DNA of 64,000 bases from Pascua guehoae (taxonomy: Eukaryota; Basidiomycota; Tremellomycetes; Trichosporonales; Trichosporonaceae). The notes under the pieces were generated by a model. That model worked only from the letters and a program-made list of their open reading frames with translations. It had not been told where the DNA came from and did no database searches. Positions within the stretch are counted from its first letter, which is position 1, and the number at the start of each line of letters is the position of its first letter. The stretch lies in contig BCJX01000004.1 of NCBI GenBank assembly GCA_001600415.1, positions 298,220 through 362,219 of the forward strand. The letters are read 5' to 3'. Of this stretch, positions 26,326 through 37,974 are shown one piece after another. The position numbers and the translations under genes are program-made.

Positions 26326-27402
26326 GGTTGCTGTTGTCGGGTAGACTTGTCACCTCCTCCCTCTCACACCATTGCCTTTATGTATTGTTTGTACAGACGA
26401 GCCCACCAGTGGTAAGAGGAATTGACAAGCTACAACCCCAGCCCGAACCCGGCATCAAGGGCGGGGGTGGACAAACGAGATGAAGACGCACCTCCAGTAC
26501 TTCCCATCTACTTCCACCTCCAGCTATGATAACGGCTAGGGATACATGGATACATGTTGGATATTCCTGGCGGTCTGTTGTTGTGGACCCCGGCCCGCAC
26601 GGCCCGCGCCACCACGTGCTTGGACGTATGTACGTGGGATGTAGGAAGTGGGCGACGACGTTTTGGCCGGAAATCGACTTGTCAATCTTTCATTCTGCCA
26701 GATAGTAATTGTGCGCGTGATCCCGTCGAGCGACGCAGTTGACGATCAACGCCGATGTTCGCCTGAGAACTGCATCCAGTGCGCATGTGTACTCGGGACC
26801 GGTCCGCTACCCGGTCTATTTGTGGTGACATCGTCACAGTGTTGCTCGACCACTGGCAAGCGATCGTGATCCTGTGCGGTATGCTAGGACAACAGTTTTG
26901 GCCCAGGCGGGAGTGTACGAGATCAACGGGGGCGTTTCCTTTGTTACCCACAGAGTACAATGACAGCGAGGGGTATGACAATGCGCGCAGTCGGGCCATC
27001 TATCGCAACCTGTTGCCAAAGGAAGGGGTGGCGCACAAGCGAGGTTCGGCGTGGTGATAGGGGCACACGAACGAGCACTCATTTGTTGTACGCCTGGAGA
27101 CGGGCTCGTGATGTGACAGTGTGAGTGGGCTGGACTACGATGCGACGAGTAGCTCCATCCTGTGGCGGCATGACATGGTAGCCTTAGCCATCAGGAGAGT
27201 GCCACCTGCCACTTAGGACGATCCTGGAGTTGCAAGGGTACGGTGGGCACCATTGTGACAGGATGTAACACTGACATCTGTATCCCACTATTGTAGTCAG
27301 TGCAACATAGTTGCTTCTGTCAAACTCTCAACCTCTACAAGGACGAAGGGCGAGACTGTATGCAGTGGTGTTTATACATATATGCAATGCTCTACGGCCA
27401 AT
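26326..27402. other. Intergenic, MFS promoter side
   Basis: About 1.1 kb with no recognised gene. Must contain the MFS promoter and the 3' flank of the gene ending at 27403. Confidence 0.55.
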
Positions 27403-28563
27403 CTAGACTGCACCCCCCTGTGCCTCCTTTGCGTCTTGCTCGCGTTCGAGCCTCTCGACCTCGCGCATGGCCACCTTCTTCCTCTTGTTCATCTCGGTCT
27501 TCCACGCGTGGCGCCTTCTGCGTGCATTCTTGACCTTTGCAATCGTCTCTTGGTCAAACTTGAGCTCGCTGCGGTCTCCGTAGGCGTAAAACGACCGTGT
27601 GAGCAGACGGAACGAGCCGGCATAGTCGCGCTCCCAGCAATACGGGCTGCTGGCCCACTCGTCGTATCCGGGAGTATCGTAGTCGATGCCCAGCTTGTCC
27701 CAGAAGGCCAGCTCGGCCTTCATGCTCTCGACGTTTTCGGCCATGTCGCGCTGCTTTGCGATGCGCCGATCGCGCATCGCAATGCGCCGGTTGATCATCA
27801 TGGTAATCTTCTCGGGCTGCGGCTTGAGCCGCGGCATCGGCGGCCAGTGCAGCGTCGGCCGCATAAACCCGCCCGTCAGCCGCGGGTGCTTCTTGACCGC
27901 TGCTGCGGCTGCGGCCACAGCGTCCTGCTGCTTGAGCCGGAAGACTGCTCGCTCCTCGAGGTACGCGATGCGCGCCGCGGCCTCGGCAGTGCTCGATACC
28001 AGGTCCGAGAGAAGGGCCTCTTCGCGTTCCAAGAATCCACGCGTGCGCGGGATAGACGTCAACTTGCGCGCCTTGCGCCACCGCGCGCGCGTCTCGGCCA
28101 GCAGCGCCGGGAACGGTGTCGAGGATGGTCGCGCAGGCGCGCGGACCGTCACGGACCGCGGGGGCGACTCGATCAGGCGCACCTGGGTCCAGCCGCTGGA
28201 TGAGGGTGTTGCTGGAGACGTCGCAGGCGAGGTCGCTGCCGACGAGGACGAAGCGGCTGCATCCCCGGTGGACGTCTCTGTTGACAACGAGCCACGTGCG
28301 GCCGCAGTCGCTTCGCTCCCCGATGCCAAAGTCGACGCCGTCGGCGAGGACCCTCCCAGACCAGCCTCCAATTTGCCCATAGCTGCCGCACATGGCGGCC
28401 GCTCAAAAGCTTTCAGCAGTGGCCGGTACAGATCCCACTTTACGGGCACCGTGTGGGCCGGGTCGCGGAAGAAGGGCGGGCGGGATGGTGGTCGAGGTGG
28501 CCGCGCAAAGACCGGAAGCGGCAGCAGCGGCGCGCGTGCCGCCATGAATGCCGACCTGCCCAT
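27403..28563 (-). CDS. LYR-motif-like protein, probably mitochondrial
   Basis: Single exon of 386 residues from the ATG at 28563; the open frame continues upstream but without a better start. The N-terminus is rich in Arg, Pro and Ala with no acidic residue in the first ~30, like a mitochondrial presequence. Next comes WDLYRPLLKAF (about 44-54), with the LYR tripeptide and hydrophobic helix typical of the LYR family. After a Ser/Thr/Ala-rich insertion of ~100 residues, ARWRKARKLTSIPRTRGFLE and a Leu-rich helix resemble the second half of fungal LYR domains. LYR proteins serve assembly of respiratory complexes, Fe-S proteins or mitoribosomes through the acyl carrier protein. The C-terminal 150 residues are basic with MRDRRIAKQRDM-type helices. 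I cannot name the subfamily. Confidence 0.5.
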   Translation of the reverse strand: MGRSAFMAARAPLLPLPVFARPPRPPSRPPFFRDPAHTVPVKWDLYRPLLKAFERPPCAAAMGKLEAGLGGSSPTASTLASGSEATAAARGSLSTETSTGDAAASSSSAATSPATSPATPSSSGWTQVRLIESPPRSVTVRAPARPSSTPFPALLAETRARWRKARKLTSIPRTRGFLEREEALLSDLVSSTAEAAARIAYLEERAVFRLKQQDAVAAAAAAVKKHPRLTGGFMRPTLHWPPMPRLKPQPEKITMMINRRIAMRDRRIAKQRDMAENVESMKAELAFWDKLGIDYDTPGYDEWASSPYCWERDYAGSFRLLTRSFYAYGDRSELKFDQETIAKVKNARRRRHAWKTEMNKRKKVAMREVERLEREQDAKEAQGGAV

Positions 28564-29760
28564 GTTGACGGTTCTGGCAGAGTAGGCGGTGTAACGAGGC
28601 CGGTGAGGTGGATGGCGTGAACAAGTGGGGTGAGGACAAAGTTCGACTAACGACTGAGGTGACGGAAAGTTCGAGTGGAGGTTGCAACTTTTGCCACCTG
28701 AACTGCCCTCTCCTTTGGACGCCTCGGGCCATTCAAAGTCCTGCCCGCCTGCTCGGCATAGCTGCGAGTTTATCACCGCCCTAGCATTCACGGCGCGGCG
28801 ACTGCACGCCGAGCAGCTCGTGCATCATGCATGCGTGCAGCTCGTGTGTGCTACCGTCGTGCTCTGCAACAAATACTCGGACCACACCACACCCCACACT
28901 CGACAAACATGAGACCACAATATTCATCAAAACACAAGAACAGTAATAAAAAAATGTCATGCCGTTGGTTTCTCCACAACCTCATCGGTCGACGACCTAG
29001 GCCAGGATATAGAATAACGGATCCCCACGCCCCAGCACCCCTTCCACACCGGCCCAACACGTCGACGCCCAGTAGGCGGAGCGTCGGGCCGTTTGGAGTG
29101 CGCAGAAGAGACGCGGGTCGTGGGTCAATCTCGGGGAAGCCGTGTCCCGTCGACCAGGAAGTGTGCGCCAATTGCGATTCGTGAAAAATCGCGCGGCGCT
29201 TCCAGTCAGTCGAAATGTCCCAGCTATCCGATAGACAGACGGCTGGGACCGGGCCCTTGATGAAAGAAGAAGACTTCAAGAGATGCAGGTTGGGCCAAAT
29301 TTATGGGACGCCCGTGGGCGACGGGGTGGAGGCGAGGCGAGGCACGGTGGGTGCGAAGGGCGGTATCGCCGCGGCGATAAGAGGGGACGTGGGGTGTGGC
29401 GCAGGTGGCCATTTGTTGACAGCCGGGCTGTGACGTCAACGTCAACTGGCCAACTGGGCCAACTTGCAACTGGGTCATGGGCCAACTTGCGAGCTGGCGG
29501 AAGAATCAAGCCCGTTCTGTTTGACCCCACTCGACAATAACAACTACCTTTCAGACGCGATATCCCGACACTGGAGCCACATCCCTGATACTCGTCGTTC
29601 ATCAAGAGCGCGGTGCTGGACACGACAGTCGATTCGGTTGACGAAAACAGCCAAACGTCCGTGCGGACGTACACGTTTCCCGACAGCGACTTGGACCCCA
29701 CTTGTCTACCAAGACCCCCTGACCTGTACAACGGTACACCGGACGTCTATCGACGCAGCG
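28564..29760. other. Divergent intergenic LYR-like / racemase
   Basis: 1.2 kb containing both promoters. The frame upstream of 29761 stays open to about 29464 without an ATG and looks fortuitous. No other feature is recognised. Confidence 0.55.
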
Positions 29761-30462
29761 ATGAAGACGATCGGCGTCCTGGGCGGCATGAGCTGGGAGT
29801 CGTCAGCCGACTGGTACCGCCTGGCCAACGAGCGCGTCCGCGACCTCCGGGGCGGGTACCACTCTGCGCCGATCCTGCTCGACTCTGTCGACTTTGCCGA
29901 GATTGAGGCCCTGCAGGCGCGGGGAGACTGGGACACGGCGGGCAAGGTGCTTGCCGAGCATGCGCGGCGGCTGGAGGGTGCGGGCGCGGGGTTGATTGCG
30001 CTGTGCACGAACACGATGCACATTGTCGCCGACCAGATTGAGGCGGCCATCAGCGTCCCGTTCCTGCACATTGCGGATGTGGCTGCCGACGCCATCCGGG
30101 CCGCATCGCTCACGAAGGTCGGCCTCCTCGGCACGGCGTTTACGATGGAGCAGCCGTTTTATCGCGACCGGCTGCAAGCGCATGGTGTCGACGTGCTCGT
30201 TCCCGATGCCGAGGATCGCGCTCACGTCCATCGCATCATCTACGATGAACTCGTGCAGGGCATCGTGGACGAGGCGTCCCGCCAGCGCTATCGCGACGTC
30301 ATTGTCCGCTTGGTCCAGGCGGGCGCGCAGGGTATCATCCTCGGATGCACCGAGATTGAGCTGCTCGTGTCCGACGGCGACTCGCCCGTGCCCCTCTTTC
30401 CGACTACCGCACTGCATGTGCGCGCTGCTATCGACATGGCGGCGAAGTTGGACGGTCAATAG
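29761..30462 (+). CDS. Aspartate/glutamate racemase family protein
   Basis: A single uninterrupted exon of 233 residues. It begins MKTIGVLGGMSWESS, the standard N-terminus of bacterial Asp/Glu racemase (YgeA-like) proteins, which fixes the start. The two catalytic cysteines of the family are present in LCTNTMH (Cys at about 82) and LGCTEIELL (Cys at about 196). These cofactor-independent enzymes interconvert L- and D-amino acids by a two-cysteine mechanism; the substrate here is not readable. It lacks introns while most neighbours have several, and the family is far commoner in bacteria, so horizontal acquisition is plausible though unproven. It is convergent with the regulator ending at 30760. 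Confidence 0.88.
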   Translation: MKTIGVLGGMSWESSADWYRLANERVRDLRGGYHSAPILLDSVDFAEIEALQARGDWDTAGKVLAEHARRLEGAGAGLIALCTNTMHIVADQIEAAISVPFLHIADVAADAIRAASLTKVGLLGTAFTMEQPFYRDRLQAHGVDVLVPDAEDRAHVHRIIYDELVQGIVDEASRQRYRDVIVRLVQAGAQGIILGCTEIELLVSDGDSPVPLFPTTALHVRAAIDMAAKLDGQ

Positions 30463-30759
30463 ACAGATCCAAAGGACTGCTCCTCGTGACGGCACGGTGA
30501 CTCCTGCTTCTTCTGCTCAGTCCATGGCCTTGAACGAGGCTCGTGTGACGAAGAATCATCTCCTTTGCCCATGATCAACAGGTCCCTCCGACGGTCACCC
30601 GACTAGAGCTGAACCGCGATTGCGGAACTCTGCGTAACGACTACACACTATACGCTCTGCGGCAACGAAAACGCATCGCCAACATATGCATCTCATTCCT
30701 CGTGATTGTCCAACCACAACCCACAGAATATAACGCCTAATCGTCTCTCTACAAAGGCA

Positions 30760-33681
30760 CTACATCACCTCATAACGATCCTCGGCAGCAGCAAGGCCGA
30801 GGAGCACGCTCCGGTACCGCGCGGCCAGGCCCCACGGCATCATGGCGAGCCTGTCGGCGCCGATCTCGAGCACACGGGTAGCGGAAATATCCTGTCCAAG
30901 GCCGTGGACAGAGACGACGCCGTGTCCCGAGGCGATCCACTCGTCGACTTCGAGAGACGCCACATGGGTAATGACCACTGGCCTGCCTCTTCCCTCGGCC
31001 GGGGTGTTCGCTAACCGTAGCCACATCCACATGCAGAGGACTGCGTCGAACATCCATGCGCCTTCTGGTGGTGTGCTGGGGTCAGTGAGCCTGAAAAAAA
31101 ATAAGGTGGTGGCCTTGGGACCGGGGCGGCAGTCCGACTCACTCAAACGTAAACCGGGATAGCAAACAGTACAACATGGCGGCGTGTGCAAACACATTGC
31201 GCGCCTGGGCAGGCCGCTCGGCCGTCCATACCCGCAGCGTGTTCCGGGCGGCGTCGCGGCTCCTGGCATCCCCCGAGCGCCCTGCGGCGAGCTTTACATT
31301 TTCCAAGAGACCAGGCGACGTGAACGCCAAGTGGGCGTGGTAGGCAAGTGCGGCACACGAGACGAGGAGGGCCGACGGCGCGGGTGATTGCAGGGTTTGG
31401 CTGGCGAGGTGGTCGAGCATGGCCTGTGGGCTAACGCGGTCAGCGGCAGAATGAGGGGGAGGTGCGTACTGGATGGTATAGGGGGTGGCTAGGGTGTACT
31501 TTGTGCCTGTGGGCGTGGTAAGGATGAATGTGCGTTGTGATTCGGCGTCGAGGCATATTCTGTGGTTAGGAATGAGTTTGGCCCAATCTGCGCTCACCGG
31601 TACAGGGCGTAGGCGATGCAGCTGAGGCCAATGTCGTCGAGGTGTGGGTCGAGCGACCCGTCGCTGAGGAGTTTGGACATTGTGTGCGCAAACGAGTCCT
31701 GGCGCGGGCTCATGTTGGGCTCGACGGTGGGGAGCGGACAGGCAATGTAGTGCAGGGGGAGCAACGGGGTCGCGTTGAAGAGACACGCAAGCTGGCAGTC
31801 AAAGAGCTGGAATGCGGTGTGAGCGAACTAGTCTCTGGTCCGAGTAGTCACAGGTGGCTCACGTAGATGGACCAGCCTGCGCGCCTGCGGCGGTGGTCGA
31901 GTTTGAGTGCGCGTGCGAGCTGCTCGTCTGTGCCCTTTGAGGCAAACACCTGGTCCATGATCGAGACGGCGGCGTTGAGTAGATCCATGCGCCTGCAGCT
32001 TGCGACGAGCCAGCCGCGGGCCACCTCTGCGAGGCGGAGGAGCCGCGGGGAGCCGCTAAAGAGGGAAAAGTAGGCCTGGAGGAGGTTTGCCTGGACGACG
32101 CTCAGCTCGTATGTGAACCGCTGGTCGTGCTCGCACTGCGCAAGCGGGCGTTTCAGCAAAACATGCACAGTACTGTACCTCGTACGAGATGGGTTATGGC
32201 TTACCATGAAGAAGATTTCGCGGCGGACCAGTTCGGCGAGGGCGGGGCCGAGGCGCTTGCTGGCGTCCCGGGCGTAGACGGACCCGACGGCCGCGGTGGC
32301 CTTGAGGAGGAGCGGGGCGGCCTTGTCCATGAGAAACGACCCGTACGGCCAGTCGAGGACCGGGAGCCACTTTGCAAAGTGTGCAAGGTAGAGGTTTACG
32401 CAGGCTGTGAGAGTGGTTTCAGAGGGAAAGTTGCGCAAGTCGGGCGCGGGCCAGCTGGCGCGGTGCGAGTGCGTCGCGAGCGACAGCATCATGCGGCGCG
32501 CATGCGGCTTGACCGACCTGGCACTCGACGAGGAAGAGGGCGGCATGCCCGTGTCGGTATCGGGTCCCGGGTCCGGGAGGTGGACCTGGGGATCGGGCGA
32601 GGGCGAGCGCGCGTGCCACCCGTCTGTGGGGTGGCGGTCTGGCAGGCGTCGCGGATCGGCCGCGCCGTCGACCTCTTCGGGGAACGCGGCGACGATCAGG
32701 TCGGCGTCCCGAGACGGCGAGGGGGATGCCGGCCTGCTCCCGAGCGGGACGAATATGTTGGCGTCTGGCTCGGCGAACCCCCAGTCAAACGCCGTGTCGG
32801 GGTCGGTCAAGCCCCAGTCGAGCGCCGACGCCTGTGGATTGGGCTGGGACGGGCCTGGGTCCTGCATTGTGGCCGAGAGGATCAGGTCGGTCAGCCAGTT
32901 TGGAGACGTCAGGTCCAGCGGGCCCTCTGCGCGTCCAGCTGGGGGTATGGGGGGCGGAGGAGGTGGCTCCTGCCATGGCGCCGGGAGCGCGAGGTGGGGC
33001 GTAAACTGAACGCCTTGGGTTGTAACCGCCTCAGTACCGAGTCCGAGCGGGGGCACGAATGGCGACTGCGCTGGCCGCGCGACGCCGAGCAGCGAAGCGT
33101 CTCTGGAACTATCCCCCTGGTGTCCCCCCTGTGTCAACAGCGTCCCAGACGTCGACGCTACTGGAGACGACGACCCCGGGGCCTGCTGCTGCGCCGAGCT
33201 CTGCGCCTCAATCTCCAGATGCCGGTACCTGCACTGCAGACGCAGGTCGCGGCACCGCGAGCACACACGCGGCGGGATCCCATCACACGCGACGCGCCGG
33301 TCCACACAGGCAATGCTGGGCATGAGCGGCGCCCCACCCCAGACGATACGCACCACGCCGCGCGCCGCGGCCGGCCTGCCCGGGCGGCCTTTTCGCCGTG
33401 CGTCTGCACCAGGTGGCGGTTGAGCACGTCGCTGCCGTCAGTTCCCCGGCGACGCACCCGCCTCACCTCCGCGAGTACTGCTTGTGGCAGCGGTAGCATC
33501 TGTACTCGAGGTCCCCCGAGTCTGGCGTTAGGCATGCCCCCGACGCGTCGTCTCCACACAAACACTCTCCTGCCACGCTCCACTTACGCGACTTCTGGTG
33601 CCGCTCGAGGTGGTCGAGGCGCTTGTACGCCTTTGTGCACCCGGGCCACGGACACGCGTTTAGGGGACCCTCGGCTGGCAT
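30760..33681 (-). CDS. Transcription factor with two C2H2 fingers plus a Zn2Cys6 cluster
   Basis: Eight exons (33588-33681, 33467-33521, 33354-33431, 32205-33315, 31863-32135, 31598-31806, 31143-31559, 30760-31090) give 855 residues. Finger 1 ligands are Cys10, Cys15, His28, His32; finger 2 Cys40, Cys43, His56, His61; the binuclear cluster uses Cys76, 79, 86, 94, 97 and 104. His32 and Cys76 are each rebuilt from codons split by introns, which makes the first four exons very secure. A Pro/Ser-rich linker (about 130-360) leads into the fungal-specific helical domain (about 380-855). C2H2 plus Zn2Cys6 proteins are known in fungi but uncommon. A possible 46 nt intron near 31430-31475 would break frame and was not applied. 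The target is unknown; the downstream transaldolase-like gene is on the same strand. Confidence 0.85.
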
Positions 33682-34077
33682 GGCGTGCACATGGACACTG
33701 GCACTGTGCTAGTGGGTAATGCGACGGTGCGACGCGAGTTGCATGTGGGGAATGTGGGTGAGAGATGGTCAGTGATGGTGTCTACCCCGCGTCTGTGGTG
33801 GAGCGCCAAGGTGTCGGCGAGACCGGCCCGGTCGGACCGAGGCTAGTACCAGGACGGGAAGGCGCATATCGGCGCAGGGGAGTATCCGAGGATTTAGCGG
33901 GCATTAAACAACAGTTGCAACAGTTAACGAGACTCGTCACTGATCATTGTCGACTACGGCAGGGCAGACGTGCACGACCCCGACAGCCCCGACGCTTATT
34001 TCCCAGTACCAAGCTTGCATACACATGTCTAGTCCGTTGCTGTCCTGCTACCAAATCTACTTTCCGACTTATTGCGC
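33682..34077. other. Intergenic, regulator promoter
   Basis: About 400 bp between the regulator start and the transaldolase-like 3' end. Nothing specific is recognised. Confidence 0.5.
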
Positions 34078-35319
34078 TCAGAGCGACGCCTGGAGGTCCT
34101 CGATAAACTTCTTGCTCAGGTTCTCGGCCACCGTAAAGCGCTCGAGGGCAGCCTCGAGGCGGGCGCGCGTCGCCTCGTCCTCGGCGTTGAGCTTGTCGAC
34201 GACGCCGTCGGCGGTATAGTCTACGTCGGTGGGGGCCACCTTCCACTCGGCAGGGGCGACCGAGCTAAGGGGATCGCTCTGAATGAGGGCCTGCATGCGC
34301 GCGTCGGTGGGCTTGCTGGGCGTCCAGGGTCCCCACGAGCGCGTCTTGTCCTCGGCCTGCTTGCTAAAGGGGACATGCCACATTCCGGGGCGGTACTCGG
34401 GCACGGTGGAAAAGTCCTTCAGGTCGGTGAGGATGGGGATGCCAATGGTGGCATGGTCGGCGCCGAGGTCGGCGCACGCGAGCGCGTCGGCCGGCACACA
34501 AAACGACGCCGTCTTCATCGACGGCACCGGCTTGCCCTCGCGCGCGAGACGGTCGTACGCCGCCCGGATCTGCATGTGGCGCGGCGCCATGGGCGCCTCG
34601 ACTGCCGGGTCCGCAACGTCGGGCCACACGCCCACCTCCGAGTGCGCCTTGGGCTCGTTCAGGTACATGCTAATAGCGATCATGCCCGCCTGCGACGCCG
34701 CCAGCGCCTGGTGTACCGAGAAGAGCGCAGTGCCCAGCGTCGCGATGCCTTCTTCCTTGAGAATCTGCGCCGCGGCGATGCCCGCGCTCGTCACGGGGAT
34801 CTTGATCGTGAACCGGTCACTGTAAGAGTTAGTTTCCTCACCCCACGCTTAGATGTATAGGGCTCACTTGGTAATCCCCTCGGCATTGTATGCACGCGCG
34901 TACTTGCGCGCATGCTCGACAATGTAGTCCTTGTCGTACGCGTGCGACGTCGACGTCTGCGCCAGCACACGCCCGCTGATCAGCGGAATCACCTTCTTGG
35001 CAATACGCGCGACCTGGGAACACGCGTCAGTTTCTAGTCGCCGCACACCGAGTCGAGTTGCTAGTTATGACACACTCACGCAGACAGCATAGACATCCTC
35101 CCACGACTGGCCCTTGAGCTCCTTGACGGTGCTCTCGACAATGTCCTTGTTGCGCTCGTCGATGAGGGCTGCGTGGATAAAGCCCTGGTTGCTAGTCGCG
35201 TCGACGGGCGTGAGGGGAAGCGTCTTGATAAAGTCGGCGTCGTACGTGTCGGCGTCGACCTTGACAAGCTTGGCAAACTGCTCAAGCAGCGAGGGCTCGT
35301 TCTGGGTCACAGTCACCAT
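34078..35319 (-). CDS. Transaldolase-like protein, divergent clade
   Basis: Three exons (35080-35319, 34868-35013, 34078-34819) give 375 residues. The Schiff-base lysine lies in FTIKIPVTSAG (Lys at about 135), followed by the TALFSVHQALAASQAG block typical of the transaldolase / fructose-6-phosphate aldolase fold. The canonical DATTNPS motif reads DATSNQG here, and the sequence is not the housekeeping pentose-phosphate enzyme, so this is probably a second, specialised paralogue. Transaldolases move a dihydroxyacetone unit between sugar phosphates in the cytosol. The gene is divergent from a sugar porter with a 741 bp shared promoter, suggesting joint use in sugar metabolism. Confidence 0.82.
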
Positions 35320-36060
35320 TGTATGAGAGATGGACGGGTCGGGGGAGCGGGGTGGGTGTTGAACTTGGGAGTGGGTGGGGAGTTCTACAGACTTAGGCGA
35401 CAGCGTCTGCTCATATACCCCATAGGTTGCCACCACAGCCAAGCATCTCGGTCGCCCCCGACATTCCCGCGTCGCAGGTGTCCCCGGAGAATAGCCGTGC
35501 AGTTCTGTTGCCCGCTGTTGCACCACCACAACAAGCAGCAACCAGCATCACGAGTCGGTCGGTCACTTGGTCATCCCCATCCGCCATCCACAATCCCCAC
35601 ACAGTTTAGCAGTTCAACCACTCGCAGTTGAACAGTTTATCCCCCCCAGTTCCCAGCCGCACGGCCCGCCCGAAGCCGTCGAATACCGGGACCTGGCATC
35701 GTATGGAGCTCCAGAAGCTGGCCGATTAAGCTTAACCACCCACAAACCCCACATCTAATCGTGCTCGAAACCCACAAACCCCACAAACCCCACCTCCACA
35801 GGTCACATGATGTTCACCTGGTGAGTGATGACGGTGCCTTGACATCTACAATCGGCGCATCATTGACGCGTCTTGGACCTTTGCCCCGCCGATATGCGGA
35901 CCAACTCGTCGTCATCTGGTGGGCATCCCCCACCGTGGTTTCGGTGGTGGCCGTGGCGGGGTCCCATTGACAAACTGATATAATGCGGGGCCGAACTCTG
36001 GGATACGTTTCCTCTTACCATTCCAAGCTCCCCCTCTTACCCCACTGATCGATATACACT
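35320..36060. promoter_or_regulatory. Divergent promoter transaldolase-like / sugar porter
   Basis: It contains several copies of AAACCCCAC or AAACCCAC between 35739 and 35794, and a TATAAT-like word about 80 bp upstream of the sugar porter start. CCCCAC-type words resemble binding sites of glucose-responsive C2H2 regulators of the Mig1/CreA type; function is inference. Confidence 0.45.
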
Positions 36061-37974
36061 ATGGGCTGGAAGGACGACTGGAAGCAGGCAACGCCGTACC
36101 TCGCCTACTGCGTGCTCACGTTTGCGTGCGGTGATCTAATCTTTGGAATGTAAGTCGCGCGTGGTCGTGTTCCCTCACGGCCCTGGTCGGCAAGTAGGAA
36201 CCAACTAACATCAGTGACTCCTCCTCATTCGGATCCTTGCAAGCCCTTCCGTCATGGCTTAACACTTTCGGTACACTGCAGCCTGACGGTACCCGGATCC
36301 TCACCACATACCAGAAGGCCATCTGCAACTCTAGTATGTCACGAGCGTCTCGGGTTGATCATGGAGCTTACCTGGCAACAGTTGTTTACGTCGGTCGTAT
36401 CGCGGGCACCACCACTTTTGAACCTGTTGTCGGGTACATTGGCTACAAGAAGCTGCTCTTCATCGCTGCCTTTCTCCAAATTATTGCCGTCATCAGTGGG
36501 TACGATGCCACTGGACCACATTACTGACAGCAGTCCAATTGACATCCCACACATGGCAGGTCTTTACCATTGGTCGAGTGTTTGCGTGAGTACCCCGTTG
36601 ACAGTGGCCACATACTAACCCCAGCTACATGAGCGTTGGATACATTGAAAACCTCGTTCCTTCGTACAGCGCCGAGATTGCCCCGCCAGCTCTGCGTGGC
36701 TTCTGTTCCGGTCTCCTCACGCCGGTCATCACCCTGTCAAGCGTGTGGGGTGCCGGCATGGCTCAGGCGTACGCCACAGAGGTCCACAAGATTGGCTGGC
36801 TCGTCCCAGTCGGTGAGTTTTAGTTTCACGTCGGAGCAGTCCTAACAGGCCAGCCGTGCAGATCATCCCTGCCGTCATGCTTCTTTTCCTGCTGCCCTTT
36901 ACCGTCGAGTCGCCCCGTTGGCTGGTCCTCAAGGGAAGAGCGCCCGAGGCATTGGCCAACCTCAAGCGCCTTCGGCGGCGCTCCGACGTCGACGCCGGAC
37001 TGTGCGATGCCGAGATTACCGCCCTCGAGCATGCCGTCGAGCTGGAACGGTCCGTCAGCACCGCACGCTGGCGCGACCTCTTTATCAAGGCGACCTACTC
37101 GCGGCGTACAATCTTTGCCATTCTCCTCTTTTGGTTCTACCAGACGACGGGAAACTCGTTCTACAACGCATACGGCCCCACATTCTTCAAGGAGATTGGC
37201 CTCGGGTCAAAGTCGTTCACGTACGCCGTCATTGTCCAGCTCGTCGGTGCTGTGGGCTCGTCGATTGCCATCGCCCTCACGGACCGCGTTGGACGACGCC
37301 CGCTCATCATCATTGGCTCGTGTGGGCTCATCCTCTTCGATTTCCTCATCGCCGGCCTCGGGGGCAGTGATACGCGGACCACCGTGTCCAACAATGTCGT
37401 TGTCGCGAGTTTTATTCTCATGATCTTCTCAACCAAGATTTCCTGGGCAACCCACTGCTGTACGTTCATTTAAAGATTTTGGGGCATATCTAATTCTAGT
37501 CCTCGTCACTTCCGAGCTCGGTGGCCTCCGCATGCGCCAAAAGAGTAGGTTTAGGAAATCCACAAAAATTAAATTTAAAATTACTGACATCCAGTCATGA
37601 TGGTCGGCACGTCGACCGACGTCTTCGCCGGCTGGCTCGTCTCGTTTACATCGCCCTACATCATGAACAAGCCCTACGGCGGCATTGGCGGCAAGATTGG
37701 CTACATTTTTGGCGGGATGAGCATCCTGTCGCTGATCTACGCCGTCTTCTTCGTCCCCGAACTCAAGGGTCGTGGTCTCGAAGAGGTCGACGAGCTGTTT
37801 GAAAAGTTCCACTGGGGGTGGCAGTTCAAGAGCATCGAGACCACCGGATATGGCGCGACCATTGCGCGCCTCGCTGCCGGCGACGTTACTGCCAAGGACG
37901 ACAAGATTGCCCAGGCGGACCACGGTTCGACCGAGGACATTAAATACGACGTCAAGCATGTTGAACAGGCGTAG
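36061..37974 (+). CDS. MFS sugar porter
   Basis: Eight exons (36061-36149, 36215-36333, 36382-36495, 36534-36585, 36625-36812, 36854-37459, 37500-37544, 37595-37974) give 530 residues. Sugar-porter landmarks: SYSAEIAPPALRG, VESPRWL before the central loop (the family usually has PESPR), GRRPLI in the second half, and PELKGRGLEEVDELF after the last helix. About 12 hydrophobic segments are present. These proteins import hexoses, pentoses or disaccharides across the plasma membrane; I cannot tell which. The 3' acceptor choices at exons 4 and 6 follow close CTGAC/CTAAC branch points. The short intron before exon 8 is unusually AT-rich. Confidence 0.92.

Noticed and set aside
31430..31476. Possible extra intron in the C2H2/Zn2Cys6 gene
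   Set aside because: Good-looking ends but 46 nt in length would shift the frame of a clearly continuing domain.
32127..33719. 530-codon + strand open frame
   Set aside because: Antisense to the C2H2/Zn2Cys6 regulator, whose zinc ligands and exon phases are consistent.
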